A stretch of DNA of 64,000 bases, taken from the NCBI RefSeq assembly GCF_902362185.1, contig NC_044503.1, positions 11,598,957 through 11,662,956 on the forward strand, in the 5' to 3' direction. The notes beneath the pieces were generated by a model that worked only from the letters and a program-made list of their open reading frames with translations, searched no databases and was not told the DNA's origin. This DNA comes from Chanos chanos. Lineage: Eukaryota; Chordata; Actinopteri; Gonorynchiformes; Chanidae. Shown in pieces: positions 38,641-51,496 of this stretch. How positions within the stretch are numbered: position 1 is the first letter of the stretch; each line of letters opens with the position of its first letter. The position numbers were made by a program, and so were the translations under genes.

Positions 38641-41600
38641 ATGGACTCTCCTAACCAAGGTAAGGAATTCTCTTATGAGATTTCGCTTACTCTGGACGCC
38701 AGAGAAGCAGGTGTCTTCTGCGGTTTGGCAGGCTGTCTGCTTATCCGGTCGCTAGATAGTGATAGCTGAGCAAAGACAGAAGATCTACGCTAGCGATATT
38801 TATTGAGAGACATTTAAAGAAGCAGTATACCTGTTTAGACGAATGAAACGGAAAGATTCGGCGTCTCTACCGTTTACATGTGGTCCTTCTTATAGCTTGT
38901 CAAGATGTCATTGCTATCTAATAGGCTAGCTCTTAATTTGCTAGCTGGCCCAATGCCGCCTCACTCCTCTTTGCTGGCATTTTTTTGGCTACATTAGAAG
39001 GACAAACCTATGTCACTCATGCCACATGACGCTGGGGTTAGAGCTAGGATTTTATCTGGCTCTCTAAACACTTGTCCTCTCATAGTTTTCCAGTGGACAT
39101 GGTATAGTGAAACCTCACAGGATTTGTGTAAAAGATTGAGCTATTCCTTCAGTGATACCACACTTGCTACGTTTTACTTTCCTTTTCACCAACACAGTCC
39201 ACCCAAAAAAAAACAAAGACAAAAAACAGTGCACCAGAATCACATATCTTTGTTAAGGTGCGACATTGACACGCAGAATTGTCCTCTGCCTTAGAGTCCA
39301 GCTCTTCTTAAGGATGACTTTTATTGTCTGAGTCATAACCAGCTTTGCTCTGTCATGTCAGTGTATGATATCTTCAGTGAGTCTAAGAACACAGAAGTCT
39401 TTGTGCCTTAACTGGGCGTTTGGATGCAAATAATGACCACTGATATGCGCAGCGTCACTGTCTTTCTGCTTTTTTCCCCCACCTGCTTTTAGACTCTCCG
39501 GCGATGTCCAGTGTTGGAGCCAGTGGAGGGTCAATGCCGCCCGGTCTGACGGAGGACGAGGTGGAGGAGCTTACACTAGAGCTCAGTAAGGTGCGTCACC
39601 CCGTCACCCCACTGTCCGCCACATCCCGTCTGATACGCCACGGTGTTAAATAATAACATTTTTTTGAAGCGCTAAAGCTGCAATAACAAAGGAATGCTTT
39701 GGCTTTAAAATTCTGCTGAAAAATATGACAGTTACTCATTCGCCTAATGGCGTAAGGGTGGTTTGACCGACAGACAGGTTGTATCAGGTGTGTCCACTGG
39801 GTTTCAATGGGGTGGATCTGAGAAACTCTGTCTTAGACTGCAGTGCTGTGACACACTTCCTGTCTATTCTTGTGACTAGATGTGTTTGTTGGGATTATTC
39901 CTCCACTCTGTGTTGGATGTCGCTCTGTCCTTGGCTCTTGTGTAGCTGAGGATGATATCAGGGATGTAGTGCGTTCCTCTAAGGACTTTGTGTTGCTTGA
40001 CCACAGTGTGTTGAGTAGTGTAAGATGGGTCTATGGGTGTCAGGGTCTATGCTTGCTGAAGGAAAAGTGTACCAGCCTCACTCACCTATACTAAGGAGAC
40101 TGCTGTGATAGGAGAACCCTTTTGAGAGGTAGTGGGTTACTTGATATGCCAAACCGAGAAAAAGGTTAAAAAAAAAAGGTCATTTCTATCATGTAATTTA
40201 AGCAACACTTTGACACTGGTAAGATGTGAATGGACTAAATACTTCCCGTATTCTTTAGCAATTCAATAATAACTCAGTTACTCTATTGTATATTGAGAGA
40301 TGAGAGTTTTTTTTTTTCCCCCCCTCTTCTCTCAGGTGGAGGATGAAATTCAGACATTGCGGCAGGTGCTCTCTGCCAAGGAGAGACACGCAATGGACCT
40401 GAAAAAGAGACTGGGCATGACTCCTCTAGAAGAACTCAAACAAAACATCACCAAAGGCTGGCAGGATGTCCAGTCTTCTAACGCGTAAGTCTTTACTCCC
40501 TGCACAGCTTCAGTAACCTCAGGACATTGTGCTGTCTCCTGCAATAATTGGTCCTCCACACATGCCCCCTCACTCTTTGGGTCTAATGATTACTATTGGT
40601 CCTGCTGCCTGTCAGTAATTCAACTCTGGGTTATGATAGGTCACAACAATCGGTACTAATGCAGCGTTCCTATATTTACTTTTGTCAGGTTCATTACTGT
40701 GTGATTTACTAATATGGTTTCTTTTCTTTTTCCTACCATTACGTTTCTCCCATTTAAGCTCTAAAGTTTACCGTAATTCTGTCTGTCCTGGGTGACCTGT
40801 TATGTGGTAATTCACAACCGTAGACGTTTTCCTGTATCTCTGCTTTTAGTTATATACGAACTTCAGAGACACTTGGGGAGTTGAATCATAGAGTTACATC
40901 GTCTAATTTGTAAGTTTTTCTCTGTCTCGTTTTCTTTTTTCCTCCTTTCAGATTTGTGATTGTTGCACCTGCTGTGAAGCTGCTACTTGCACCTGTGTTC
41001 ATTTTCACTTCTGCCTTCCCGCCCCTCCCTCCTCTCCTTTAGCTTTCTCCTTTAGAGTTCGACAGCTTTCTGTCATATTACACTGTAGAGGTTCAGGGGT
41101 AAAACCTTTATTTATCGCTGCTTTAGATATACAGTGATGAATAAACACGTATCAACCACGTTTTGCTTTCAGTTTCCAAAATGATTACCCTAAATGAATT
41201 TGTCAGTATCAAAGACATTAAGCTGACGAACTTCTTCAATAAACCTTGTGATTTCCCAAAACCTAAACACTAACGCAGACTAAACGATATTAACCCCCCT
41301 AAAAAAAATTATGCAGCTCACTCAGTAGTCCACCTTTGAGGTCTTTTTTTTTTTTTTTTTTTTTTTTTTAGATTTCCTGAACTGTTGCCTGAATGTCAGA
41401 CAAGGTGAACTGTTAGGTCCTCTAGATTGTTCTAGATCGTGTGGTAGACTTTACAGAACAGAACTGTGCTTAGGCTTACCGAGCAAGTAACACCTGTCTA
41501 ACACCTATGAAGTGAACACATTTAGAAACAGACGGATTACTTTGAATTGGTAGTGAGTAATACAGATGTATTAACCATGCGGAGAACGAAGCAGGGCTAA

Positions 41601-44425
41601 ATTTAAACAGTGCCATTCTGAGATGACACGCTGGCTGCAAGTGGTTGGGAGCTTACTAATTTGCGCTGGCTCAGTTTCATTATGGAGACAGGTTTTGGTT
41701 TTTTTGTATTGCTTCTTAAATAAGTAAGATACTTTTGAGGTGATCCTCGTTTCACTTATTAAACTTGCCTAACGAACAAAAACCCTTCAAAAAAAGAATT
41801 TGGCAAGAAGAATATGCCAATGTTCTCATTCATTTTTTTTTTTTTTTTTTGGTTAAAGCAGTGATATGTCCTTCACATGGGAGAGAAGTGTGTGTTTTTG
41901 TGTTGGGCAAGAAAGAGGAGTCAAACTGGTTATAGAGGTTTGACTGCTTCAGAAAAGAAATATGTTTGATATGCTAGCTGACACATTCCTGGAAATGTTT
42001 TGTTCTTAATTATGGGTTCAATCCCAGCAGCCCTTTACACACGGACCAGTTGCACTACATGGGTCAATTTAAATTCAGTTTCCTCTTTCGCCGTTTAGTT
42101 CCACATTGTCCTTTTTCCCCGTTGTCTTTCATTAAATTATGTTATCATAAGTTAATTCAAAGTTGTTGGGGTTTTTTTTTGTTGTTGTTGGTTTTTTGTT
42201 TTTGTTTTTTTACCTCTAAAGTCGTTACATTCTAACCGGGGCTCAAAACCTCAGAGGCCCAGAACTGAAGTCAGTATCAAGGAAGATATTGTTTTACGAC
42301 ATGGTACAACAACGTCATAGAACTAATTTTTTTCTTTAGCATACAGTCTATTAAACAGGTTTGATTGGGTCTTTAGACTGTTTGTTTCACAGTCAGAACA
42401 CACTCATAGGTGTACACACACACACACACACACACGCACACACGTTTAATGTCTGTTTTCCTTGTAGTGTGTGCAAGTGATATGTAACCCATGTACTAAC
42501 ATGCTATTTTTCTGTGTGTTACCCAAGCAACTTTTGCATCAATAATAACATTTCCTCATTCTTCTAAGCCACATTGTAGAATCCAATGGATTCTTACCAG
42601 ATTGGTTAAAACTGCAAATATTTAAAAGACAGTTCATTCTGTAACAGTATTGTTTGATAAGGGACTGCTTCTGTATTGTCTGCATAGCTGGATGTATAAC
42701 ATACCTAGTGTATTTAGTGACAGGTGTACATTCCTGTCAGTCTCATTAAATGACAATGTGGCCGTTTGTGTTTGTAGTTATCTTACAGCTTCATCCACTA
42801 TGGAGGACATACGCCACTCTGATGCGTGAGTCTGATTTATCTGCTGTCATCTCTTTATTTTTCTCATTTCCGTTCAGGTTAAGTTTCATTTTTCCTGTTC
42901 AAAAGTTTCTAAAGTAGAGTAGTTTGGTATTACTAGCTGGGTTTCGTTAAGAGGGTTTTATAGCAGGTTTCAGTTTAGATTCTGAGGAGACTGGGGTTGA
43001 ATGTGTGTAAATGTTCTGTTTGTTTTTGTGTTTACCATGTCTGTCCGTCTGTTTGAACTGTTGGTGCACAGACAATCTCTGGTGACACCTTGAATGTAGT
43101 TGATTATTCGCTGGGGAAAACAGCACTCCCCAGTGTTTTTAAAAAGAACACAAATACCCATGTCGTTGGCCCTCCTCAAAAGGCTTTTATCAGGGACAAA
43201 CCTATCCCATAATACCCCACGGAAAAGTGGTCAGGTATTCATCTTTGAGGCTTAGTGTATGTCCCCGTAATTTACACTTCAGAGCAGACGTTTTCTGGAT
43301 TTATGTGAATGAAGATTGTTTGTTTAGATAGTCATATATTTTTCTATTTCACTATAATGTCACATTTCAACTATAGCCCATTTAGTCATGCAGTTACAGA
43401 TGCTGTTAAACTGAAATTGTGTCGTCCCCCCCCCCCCCCCAAATAAGTCTCTAGCGTGGCACATGTTGTTTACCTAAATCAGAAGACGTTGTAGAGGCCT
43501 CCCTGCAGGCGGTGACTCCTGCTCACGCGGTGTGGTGTGTGTGTGTGGGGGGGGTCAGCTGATAGGATTGTGAGGTTAAATTGGATCAGTAACCCGCGAT
43601 TAGCTTGCTTAAGGCACAGGTAAGGTTGTTAATGCGCAGAACTCTGGCCGGGCGCTTTGGCCAGAGGGGAAGGAGAGGCAAGCGTGGAGGGAGAATACGC
43701 TGACTTCCTCGGGCCGTGCTTAAAACCCAGACAGACAGAGGCCTTGAGCCGGCACCTTTGCCCTCGTCCAACGTGCCTCTCCCGGCCTCTCAGACTTTCT
43801 GAGCCAATTTCAGCGACTTCAAACGAGCGTATTTAGTATCGTGTTTGCAAAATATCTGAATGGTATGGGACGCAGTGCTGTGTTAACGCAAATGTTCATC
43901 TCGCTCATGAGTCCGGTGGACCAGAAGTATTGATCTGGAGAATGATTGGAAACACCTGAGTATAGGGACTTTTCTTTTTAATTCTCTCACCTCAGTTTTT
44001 CTGAAAACGCTGTTTAGGATTTTTGTCTGCATGTGCTCTGCGAGGACTTAGCCGCTTTTGTAAAGCCGTTGGGCAGGTGACCAATGGACAAAAGCCAAAG
44101 GGTCCAAACAGTCAACAGAAATCGATTAGAGACTTTCAGCAGCAGCTGTTGATATGTCACAGTCGGTTGAATGGTTTGATGATCATTAATCTGAGAATTC
44201 CTGTTCTTACTGTTCTTTAGTCTCGTGCTTCGTGTCTCCCTCTGTTTCTCACGCTCCAACTCTGGCCAGTTTGGTATTTGGCTGTGTTCCTCAGCTTCCC
44301 CTTTAGCCCAGACTCACATGCTCAGCTTCAGTGCAGTGGCTGCTGATCAGCGTGCTCAGACGTTTAGCCTCCTCAAGACCGTTGGCAGGTTCTTAGAGGA
44401 ACACTCATTCAGTCCTTTTTCATAA

Positions 44426-44472
<47 letters not shown>

Positions 44473-46887
44473 CGTCTGTCTGTCCGTCTGTCTGTCCGTC
44501 TGTCTGTCTGTCTGTCTGTCTGTCTGTAGATATAAGAGGACTCAGGAGACTCTCTCTCAGGCGGGTCAGGTGACATCTGCAGCTTTCTCCAGCATGGGTT
44601 CAGCCATCAGAAGTAAATTTGGAGAGATGAGGTATGCTTCTCTGACACATGTCGCACTCCTACCTCTTTCATTCAGTCTTATTATCTTTCCATCTTTTCA
44701 TCCGTGTATATACCCCATCATCCCTCCTTCCAGTTTCACACCACTCCATGATGTCAAGTCTAGATAACCTTCATCACACATTTCTAGAAAGTTCCGCTGT
44801 CTTCTAAGGGGAGCGGTAGCCATCCCTATAGCTCTGTTTTGTAGCCTTTGCTCAAGGATTAGAACTGCCAGAGAGTGCTAATTGTGTTTTACATTTACTT
44901 ACTTAATTTTTGGTTGTTTTATTCACCACACCTTTTGTATAATAATCAGATTTCATGTATTCAAACTGTTGTGTTTTCTGATCTTCTGCATGTCATTTAC
45001 AGTAATAAAAACACAAAGCATCTTTTTGAAATATTTGCTGAAAATGCAATTATGAAATATCATTCCAGAATGAAAACAGTGATGTTTTTTCCTGGATAAT
45101 ACTTGCTGTCCATAAGTAAAGTTTTTTTTTTCTTTTTTTCTTTTTTTTTAAATGTGAAGTCTTTCTATCACACAAACATTTTAAGGAATTTTTGTGAAAC
45201 TAATAATCGGGTTTCTCAGGAAACACATGGAAATGGCGCTGCTTGCTAAATTGCTGTTATTGTTTGTCAGGGTTCCGAGGCCTGAACTCTAGGCCTAAAC
45301 GTTATTTTCATAGGTTTCATCAGAGCAGCCTGTGAAAAGTTTTAATTAATCAGTAACTGAGAGATAGAACTCATTTTGTACATGGTGTACAGGAAATGTG
45401 ACTTACCAAAAGTACATCCCAAATATTAAACTGCGCTTCCGTCCCTGTAAACAAGACAGAGTACTGATAATGTCCCTGTGACTCATTTTGTCGTTTTGTG
45501 ATATTTGAATTCTTCCACACAGACCTACCTTCCCACAGATTCTCCAGACTTTCACGCTCTGTCTAACTCATTGCACCCGCACACTTTATCTGATGCCTCT
45601 TGATTGCTTGACTCTGCGATTAATATCTATGTCTGCTGATGATTACATTTCCTTTTCTTACTGCTGTCACTGGGCACTGCAGGGCTCTACCTTACTCACA
45701 CTCAACTGGGTAAGAACAACCTCACCACCCAGGAGGGAATGCCATCATTTACAAACCTCTGTTCCTACTTAAATTAGGTTCCTTTACCCTTTCCTTTGAC
45801 CCACAGTGTAGAATGTGGTGTTAATTTGTTGAGTGAGTGAGTGAGTGAGTGAGGGTGTGAGTGAGGGTGTGAGTGAGGGTGTGAGAGTGTGAGTGGAGTG
45901 AGTGAGTGGAGTGAACTAAAGTGAGTGTGAGCGGGCGCGCGGGTGGGTGGACTAAACGACACACGCGCGTGTGTTGTTTTAGTCTGACACGTAAGTTGAA
46001 TGTTTTGGTCAGACTTCTGCGAATAGTATGAGATATCGGAGAACCGTCTTATCGCTTCTGTAAATTCTGTCATTTAAATTCTGTACTACTAATGATGTTT
46101 TGAAGGCTTTTTTTTTTCCCCTTTAAATGCGTCGTTGAATGCCCTTGTCTCCCACGCTGATTGCTCAGTGGGTGCTGTCTGCAGGCTCTAATGCTTTTGC
46201 TTCTCTATCTCCACTCTGCTCTCTGCTACAGCTCCATGCGCCACTCCTTAAGTATGCCCGCAATGAGGTAAAGTAACAAACCAAACCAAAGTCACTTCCC
46301 CCTCTGACTGCTCTGATGTCCCACTGCTGCGTTTTGTTGGGTTCTTAAGCAACTATGTTAACACACACAGCATGCAAATTTTTGTTTGTTTTGTTTGATT
46401 GTTTGTTTTTTTGACCGTTCTTTAAGCCTCACACTTTCTACAGTTCAGCAAAAGGAATGTCAGAAAAGTCATCATTGGGGTCTCTTAAATTGGATTTTTT
46501 TGTGTGTGTGTGTTTTCCTTTTTTTTTATTTTGTTTTTGTTTTGTTCAAGGATTAATACATGAATTTAATGAGTGGTGAATCAAGAACGAGCTTTCTCTA
46601 GCCATTTTCCTGTTTGCTAAGTACATTTTTTGCTCGTCCTCTTACAGAAACTCACCTACATTTAAGAACCTTGGGGAGAAGATGGAAAACATGAAGGTGA
46701 GAAACTGACAGCGTTGCTTTATGGATTTAAAATAACTATCATTTGATGGCTGGCATACATTTTTCACAACCCTGTCTGCATTTATTTCTCTCTCGCCCCA
46801 AAGTACAAAGTGAAGGGGGACAGAGCCAATGGAGAAAGCGCGCACTCCCCGTCTGAAAGGAGCCCGGCCGACAACGCACCCTTCTAA
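38641..46887 (+). CDS. tpd52l2: TPD52L2 (tumor protein D54 family)
   Basis: Core coding exons 38641-38659, 39493-39590, 40336-40484, 40850-40909, 44530-44631, 46648-46696 and 46804-46887 join in frame to 186 residues; optional exons at 42778-42825, 45683-45709 and 46232-46267 keep frame (up to 223). D52-family proteins are small cytosolic coiled-coil proteins that form homo- and heteromers and act in vesicle traffic; human TPD52L2 (D54) marks small intracellular nanovesicles. Seen: PGLTEDEVEELTLELSKVED opening the coiled coil (about residues 24-70), RQVLSAKERHAMDLKKRLGM, then LKQNITKGWQDVQSSNAY, YKRTQETLSQAGQ, and the family end ADNAPF. The start MDSPNQ resembles human MDSAGQ. The acceptor of the 44530 exon is fed by a CT/GTCT microsatellite. 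The gene follows dnajc5, its human 20q13.33 neighbour. Confidence 0.95.
42778..42825 (+). CDS. tpd52l2: Optional 48-nt exon of tpd52l2
   Basis: Flanked by TTTGTAG and GTGAGT, this 48-base segment has the same phase (2/2) as its neighbours and adds 16 residues (YLTASSTMEDIRHSDA) between the 40850 and 44530 exons, or could replace the 60-nt exon. It has no match in human TPD52L2 as I remember it. Inclusion cannot be judged from sequence alone. Confidence 0.65.
44429..44529. repeat. (CT)n-(GTCT)n microsatellite forming a splice acceptor
   Basis: About 40 bases of CT then some 60 bases of GTCT/GTCC units end directly in TGTAG, the acceptor of the tpd52l2 exon at 44530. The repeat therefore acts as the polypyrimidine tract. 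Confidence 0.92.
45683..45709 (+). CDS. tpd52l2: tpd52l2 microexon A (27 nt)
   Basis: GCAG before and GTAAGA after; phase-neutral. It adds residues ALPYSHSTG, corresponding to the first half of an alternative insert in human TPD52L2 isoforms (AHPFSHSF...). Confidence 0.78.
45826..45920. repeat. GAGT minisatellite in a tpd52l2 intron
   Basis: Units of GAGT and GTGTGAGTGAGG cover about 95 bases, with imperfect higher-order units near 45854-45890. The GAGT unit is the same as the tails of the two repeat copies at 48993 and 61933. Confidence 0.85.
46232..46267 (+). CDS. tpd52l2: tpd52l2 microexon B (36 nt)
   Basis: CTACAG before and GTAAAG after; phase-neutral. It adds SMRHSLSMPAMR, matching the end of the human alternative insert (SIRHSISMPAMR). 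RHSLSMP resembles a 14-3-3 docking site; in the family member D53 an alternative exon at this place has been linked to 14-3-3 binding, so regulated inclusion could switch partner choice. Confidence 0.82.
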
Positions 46888-48525
46888 CGAAAACACTACC
46901 TGAAGAACACTACACACCTCGGAGACTCCTGTGAAACCTGCAAACCCCCCCCCCCCCCCAGTGCACTTCACTGTCTCTAGAGCTTTACCGTCGCCCGGCT
47001 TACATGAATGTACCAATAAACTTAACACAGCAAAGAAATGTTCTGAACTAGCCCCGCGCACATGCTGTAAAAAAAACAAGCAAACAACCAACCAACCAAA
47101 CAAAAAAAACATAGCCTCATTAGATGATTCGTTTCATAGCGTAAAGCCTGCAGAACTTTTATTTCTGTTAATGTACTGGAACTTCTCATATATAATGACA
47201 GTTATAAAAAAAAAAAAATCAAATTAAGTTTGTTTACCTTAATATCGTTATGTATTTAAATTTATTTTCGAATCCAAAAGGCTGATGTTACAAAACGTGA
47301 ATGTACTGTGTGTGTGTGTGTTTTTTTTTTTTTTTTAATTGAATGAAAAACATTAGATGAAACATTTTAACCAAAAGACAGACAGTATAATGGTACAAAA
47401 ATGGTGTCTTCAGTAATGTTGCACCAGGAGGATAGAGTATTTCATTACTGGTTTCATTACTGGTCATCAATCTGGTTTTAACTCAGGTTGAAAGAAGCTA
47501 CTGCTCAAACTGAAGTACACTACATCCTGAGCTGAGCCCTGCTTGCGGAGCATAAACATTCACTGACTGGAGCGTATATTGGTTATTAACGTAATTTTGG
47601 AATTCATTGTTTCTTCTAATTTTCAGATGCAGTTCATTTAATGTGGGGTGTGAGGCAAAACTGTATTGTGTTAAGGGGGAATATTTACTCTCCTATCACC
47701 ATTTCTCTGTTTTGTTTTGGGGTTTTTTTTTTCCTGTGTCTGTGGTGGTAATGAACCAGCTGTGGTTGAAACAAATGGATGATTTTCCTTACGCTGTTAA
47801 GTTACCCATGACTCAGAGACAGAATGTTCTCTTTTCTTTCTCTGTTTCTTTCTCTCAGAAGAAAAAAAAAATACTGTGACTGCTACGTAAATCCTGCTTT
47901 GTTAATACTTTACTATCCCGTGTAGATTACCTGTTGAGTTTGCCTTTGGTTTAGGAGACCTTTACTTTAAAGTAGTTTAATCTTTTGCAGCTAAAATGAA
48001 GGATGGTTTCCCTAGTAGTTTTTAATGATCTTTCTTTGCCAAGGTGTTTGATATTTTTGGTTATATAATGCATAACATGAAATTACTTAGGGTGTGTTTG
48101 GGACACAGCAGTGAACAGGGCTGTTGGGATGAAATTAATGAAATCCGTAGCAAACTAGGATCCTTTTAGAAGGGTCGTCGTCAACGAGCAGCCGTTAGCT
48201 GAATACAGCTGCACAGTAATACCAGATCACTGATGTACAAATGTCGGATCTCTGTGAAACAATTTTTCAAATCTTTGGAACAGCCACTTTTTTTTAAATT
48301 ATACCGTGGTGTTAAAGATGGCCATTTTGTTACATCTCCTGATACCGCATTGTTTCGGCACTGAATGTGAGCTGTTAACATTGTGAACAAGATGCTCAGT
48401 CTTGCCTGAGAAGATAAATCCATGTATTCCATGCGACAGTACTGTATTTTGTTTGGATGGTTTGGAGAATACTTAAGAGCGTAGATTCTTTTGGAGAATT
48501 TAATAAATGGAGAAATTGCTGTGTT
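46888..48525 (+). other. tpd52l2 3' UTR
   Basis: About 1.6 kb after the stop, ending at AATAAA 48502-48507. Holds a C15 run (46945-46959) and A- and T-runs. The stretch has no gene-like frame. Confidence 0.6.
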
Positions 48526-48830
48526 TGTTTTACAAGTAATTTATTCCATTATGTGTACACAACGTATTTGATATAATTCGGTTTGATAGTAAGAAGACAT
48601 ACGAAACATTGACACATTTGGTTGTTTTCAAACACATAACAGATGTGTACTGAGTACGACCCTGAAGTAAAACACTAGGTGGCAGCAAATAACAAGTTGA
48701 ACAAGAATTGTTACACTTTTGTCGTAAATTCGCATTTTTAAGTACCACTTTCACTTTTTGCTCCACACCCACAAACTGCTTGATATACCGTATTATTTAT
48801 ATACCTAAATCAGAGTACACAAAAGCTATG

Positions 48831-48902
48831 TTCCCTGACCGGGAATCGAACCCGGGCCGCGGCGGTGAGAGCGCCGAATCCTAACCACTAGACCACCAGG
48901 GA
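48831..48902 (-). tRNA. tRNA-Glu (anticodon CTC)
   Basis: 72 nt on the minus strand, without intron. All arms pair: acceptor TCCCTGG with CCAGGGA-type 3' strand, D arm with A box TGGTCTAGTGG, anticodon stem CGGCG/CGCCG around loop CTCTCAC (anticodon CTC), and T arm with B box GGTTCGATTCC. It appears identical or almost so to the human gene as I remember it. TTTT on the transcribed strand (48824-48821), six bases after the 3' end, is the RNA polymerase III stop. Isolated between tpd52l2 and ppdpf; it does not look like a SINE head because no retroposon body follows. Confidence 0.96.
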
Positions 48903-48992
48903 GTTGTTTATACGTGTTTCTGCTAAAGAGTATGTCATATGAGCTTGCATCTCAACAACATTCACTATTGTTTTTTAATCGTCGTGTTTATC

Positions 48993-49132
48993 TCTGCCCT
49001 GCGACTGACTGGCGACCTGTCCAGGGTGTTTCCCCGCCTTTCGCCCTGTGAGCGCTGGGATACGCTCCAGCACCCCCCGCGACCCTAACTAGGATAAGGG
49101 GCTTTGAAAATGAGTGACTGAGTGAGTGAGTG
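48993..49132 (+). repeat. 3' tail of a fish non-LTR retroposon, ending in GAGT
   Basis: Contains ACTGGCGACCTGTCCAGGGT, CCCCGCCTTTCGCCC, GGGATACGCTCCAGCACCCC and AGGATAAGGGGCTT, the usual tail of a very common teleost LINE/SINE family, finishing in GAGTGACTGAGTGAGTGAG. It is 5'-truncated. The parent family (RTE-like is my guess) is not certain. A second copy lies at 61933-62184. Confidence 0.8.
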
Positions 49133-51064
49133 TTCTTTTCTCTTGCCCACGTTAGCGCATTCAATGCTAAAACAGGTTAAACGTCTCTATTTAAGGAATT
49201 ATCCTGCCCAATTCAATCCAAAACGAACAGCTGCACATTTTGGTGCCAGGGTTAATCTGCCAGCCCTGCTTTACATACCTCAGCGCAGCCACTCATAGCC
49301 ACGCCTATGGGAGGGCAACGTCCTTGACGTAATCAGAAAATATAAATGCTTCGGCAACATGTATTGACTTCAGAACTTGAAGCTGATAACATCGAAGGAC
49401 CTTGGAGGGCCTTACTCAAAACCCTACCACAAATGGGCTCCGTCGCCTAGTGTTTACCCTATCAAGCCTTTTCGACCGACCGTGATACAGACTCGCATGT
49501 GGTGTTTTCTCAACATCAGCACACACCAAATCTAAGGTGAGGAAAATCCAAATGGAACTGGGTAACATGTTCTCCCTGTATAAACACAGTGGAACCATAA
49601 GGAACGGATCCTGTGGTGTAATTGAGTATAGCCGCATTATTCATCACACTACAACATGAGTAATTTCTGAATCATCGTGAGTTTGCTTGCCGCTTTGATT
49701 TGAGACACTATACTTCTTTAATCGAAAACGACAGCATCCATCTTCACATTTTCTCCTCTTTTCAGTTTCTAATCATAGTATGAATATCACGACTCATCAA
49801 AGAATATCAAGGCTAAATTCTTCGTCCATCCTCAGTAAAGGTAATCAGTAGGTAGGACTACAGATACATGCTGAAACAGAAGTGTTTAATCAACATTTTG
49901 GCATGTTTACTTATTTTGCCTGCTTTCGTCTGCCCCAATGTCGCAAACACTCTGATGCATTCGTGGATGTGTCTGGGGTTTTGTCTTCTTTGATTATTTT
50001 TATATTAAGGCAATATTTCAGATATATTTCAAATTCGCACGTTGTCCGACTAACAGAAAGCATCAAGTCATAACAAAAACAATATCGGCACTGCGTATGT
50101 ACGTATTGTAAGCCGTAGCTCAGACGCGCATTAGCCGCGCGACCTTCAAATCCTTAAGCCTCTCTAGAATTTGACATTGCTCGAAAAGTCTTTTGAACGT
50201 GCACGCCTAAAAACGTGGGAGAACGACTGCTTTTAACGTTCATATGGAGAAATTCGGGATTTATAAGTGCTGACAGAATAAACTTTGGCCCTGTCGTCTT
50301 TGCAGGGTGGTTCTGTAGGACAACAGCATGTCATTACGACGCTGTCAGTGAAAAAGGTCTTTCTGTCTTTTGTTTTGTCGGCACCGTACACTGCTGCTGG
50401 AAAAACTTTAGAGACCACCGTGCCATCACAAAACGTTTCTGTGCGAAGCCGGTCCGCCCGGTTGAACTCGCAAATTGCAGCGCGTGAGCTAGTCTACTGA
50501 AACACGTGGACTAAGATTTGTGACATACGCTATGTCAAGAGGAAACATAAGTCTTTAACCAGCAGCTGTCGGGAATGAAACGCTACACTGCTTAGCGCTA
50601 GAATTTTACAGAGACTAAACACATGGTGTTCAAAGCCTAAGGCAAACGCTCTGTTGCCCTGTTACTCCACATCCAAACAGGAGTTTTTTTTCCGAGAACA
50701 TTTTTTGGCATAGGCTTGTGCCACACAGAAAATAAGGCCAAAGCTAATGTAGATTGATTTTTTTTCCCCTCCCTGCTAAATAGACTGGATACATAGTTTT
50801 CTCTGAGTATAAAGAGAACATGATGTGAAATGACAAATCCGAATTGAGCAACAACGTTAACTTTCTACTCTGTTGGAACTTACACGGCTTGTTTGAGTGC
50901 TTTTGCTTGTTTTGCTTTGTTTTTTTTGCTTTGCCCTCAGTATTTTCACAGGGCTCTATTACTCTGTGCGTGTCTGCAAGTGAACTGACCTAATACTGTA
51001 CATTACAGCCAAAAGTATTTCTATTCCACAGATAACCCTTACAACCATGTCTTTGTCTCTGCAG
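49133..51064. other. Region upstream of ppdpf coding exons
   Basis: No coding exon was recognised. A TATAAAT word near 49340 and a plausible donor (AAAG then GTAATC at 49841) could belong to an untranslated first exon of ppdpf, since an acceptor (TCTGCAG, 51058-51064) precedes the ATG, but neither is compelling. Confidence 0.4.
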
Positions 51065-51106
51065 CATTTCCATCATTGCACAGTTGACGCTTGAAGGTCG
51101 GAGAAA

Positions 51107-51465
51107 ATGGCAGCAATTCCATCCAGCGGCTCCCTCATCGCCACTCATGATTACTACCGAAGTAAGTCCAACAGTCAACACACACACACACACACACACA
51201 CACAAAACAATCATACACACTCACAAAAATCATAGATTTGATGGCAGATCCTTTTTATTGGAAGGGGAATACCCTTGCCATTTGTGTAAGCTCCAGTGTT
51301 TACATAACTGCTTTGATACGGTTTGACTGATTGGATGAGTTGGGTGACCCTCTAATTGGATCTGTATCTACATTAAAGGACGCATAGGATCCACATCCAG
51401 CAACAGCTCCTGTGGCAGTTCGGAGTACACGGGAGAAGTCATTCCACACCCCCCAGGTAAGACAT

Positions 51466-51496
<31 letters not shown>

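Noticed and set aside
46642-47112. 156-codon minus-strand frame
   Set aside because: Antisense to the last tpd52l2 exons and 3' UTR; its Gly run reflects a C15 homopolymer.
48831-49132. tRNA-Glu plus following repeat as one tRNA-derived SINE
   Set aside because: The tRNA is on the minus strand with its own TTTT stop, whereas the repeat tail runs on the plus strand 90 bases away; the tRNA is also undecayed.
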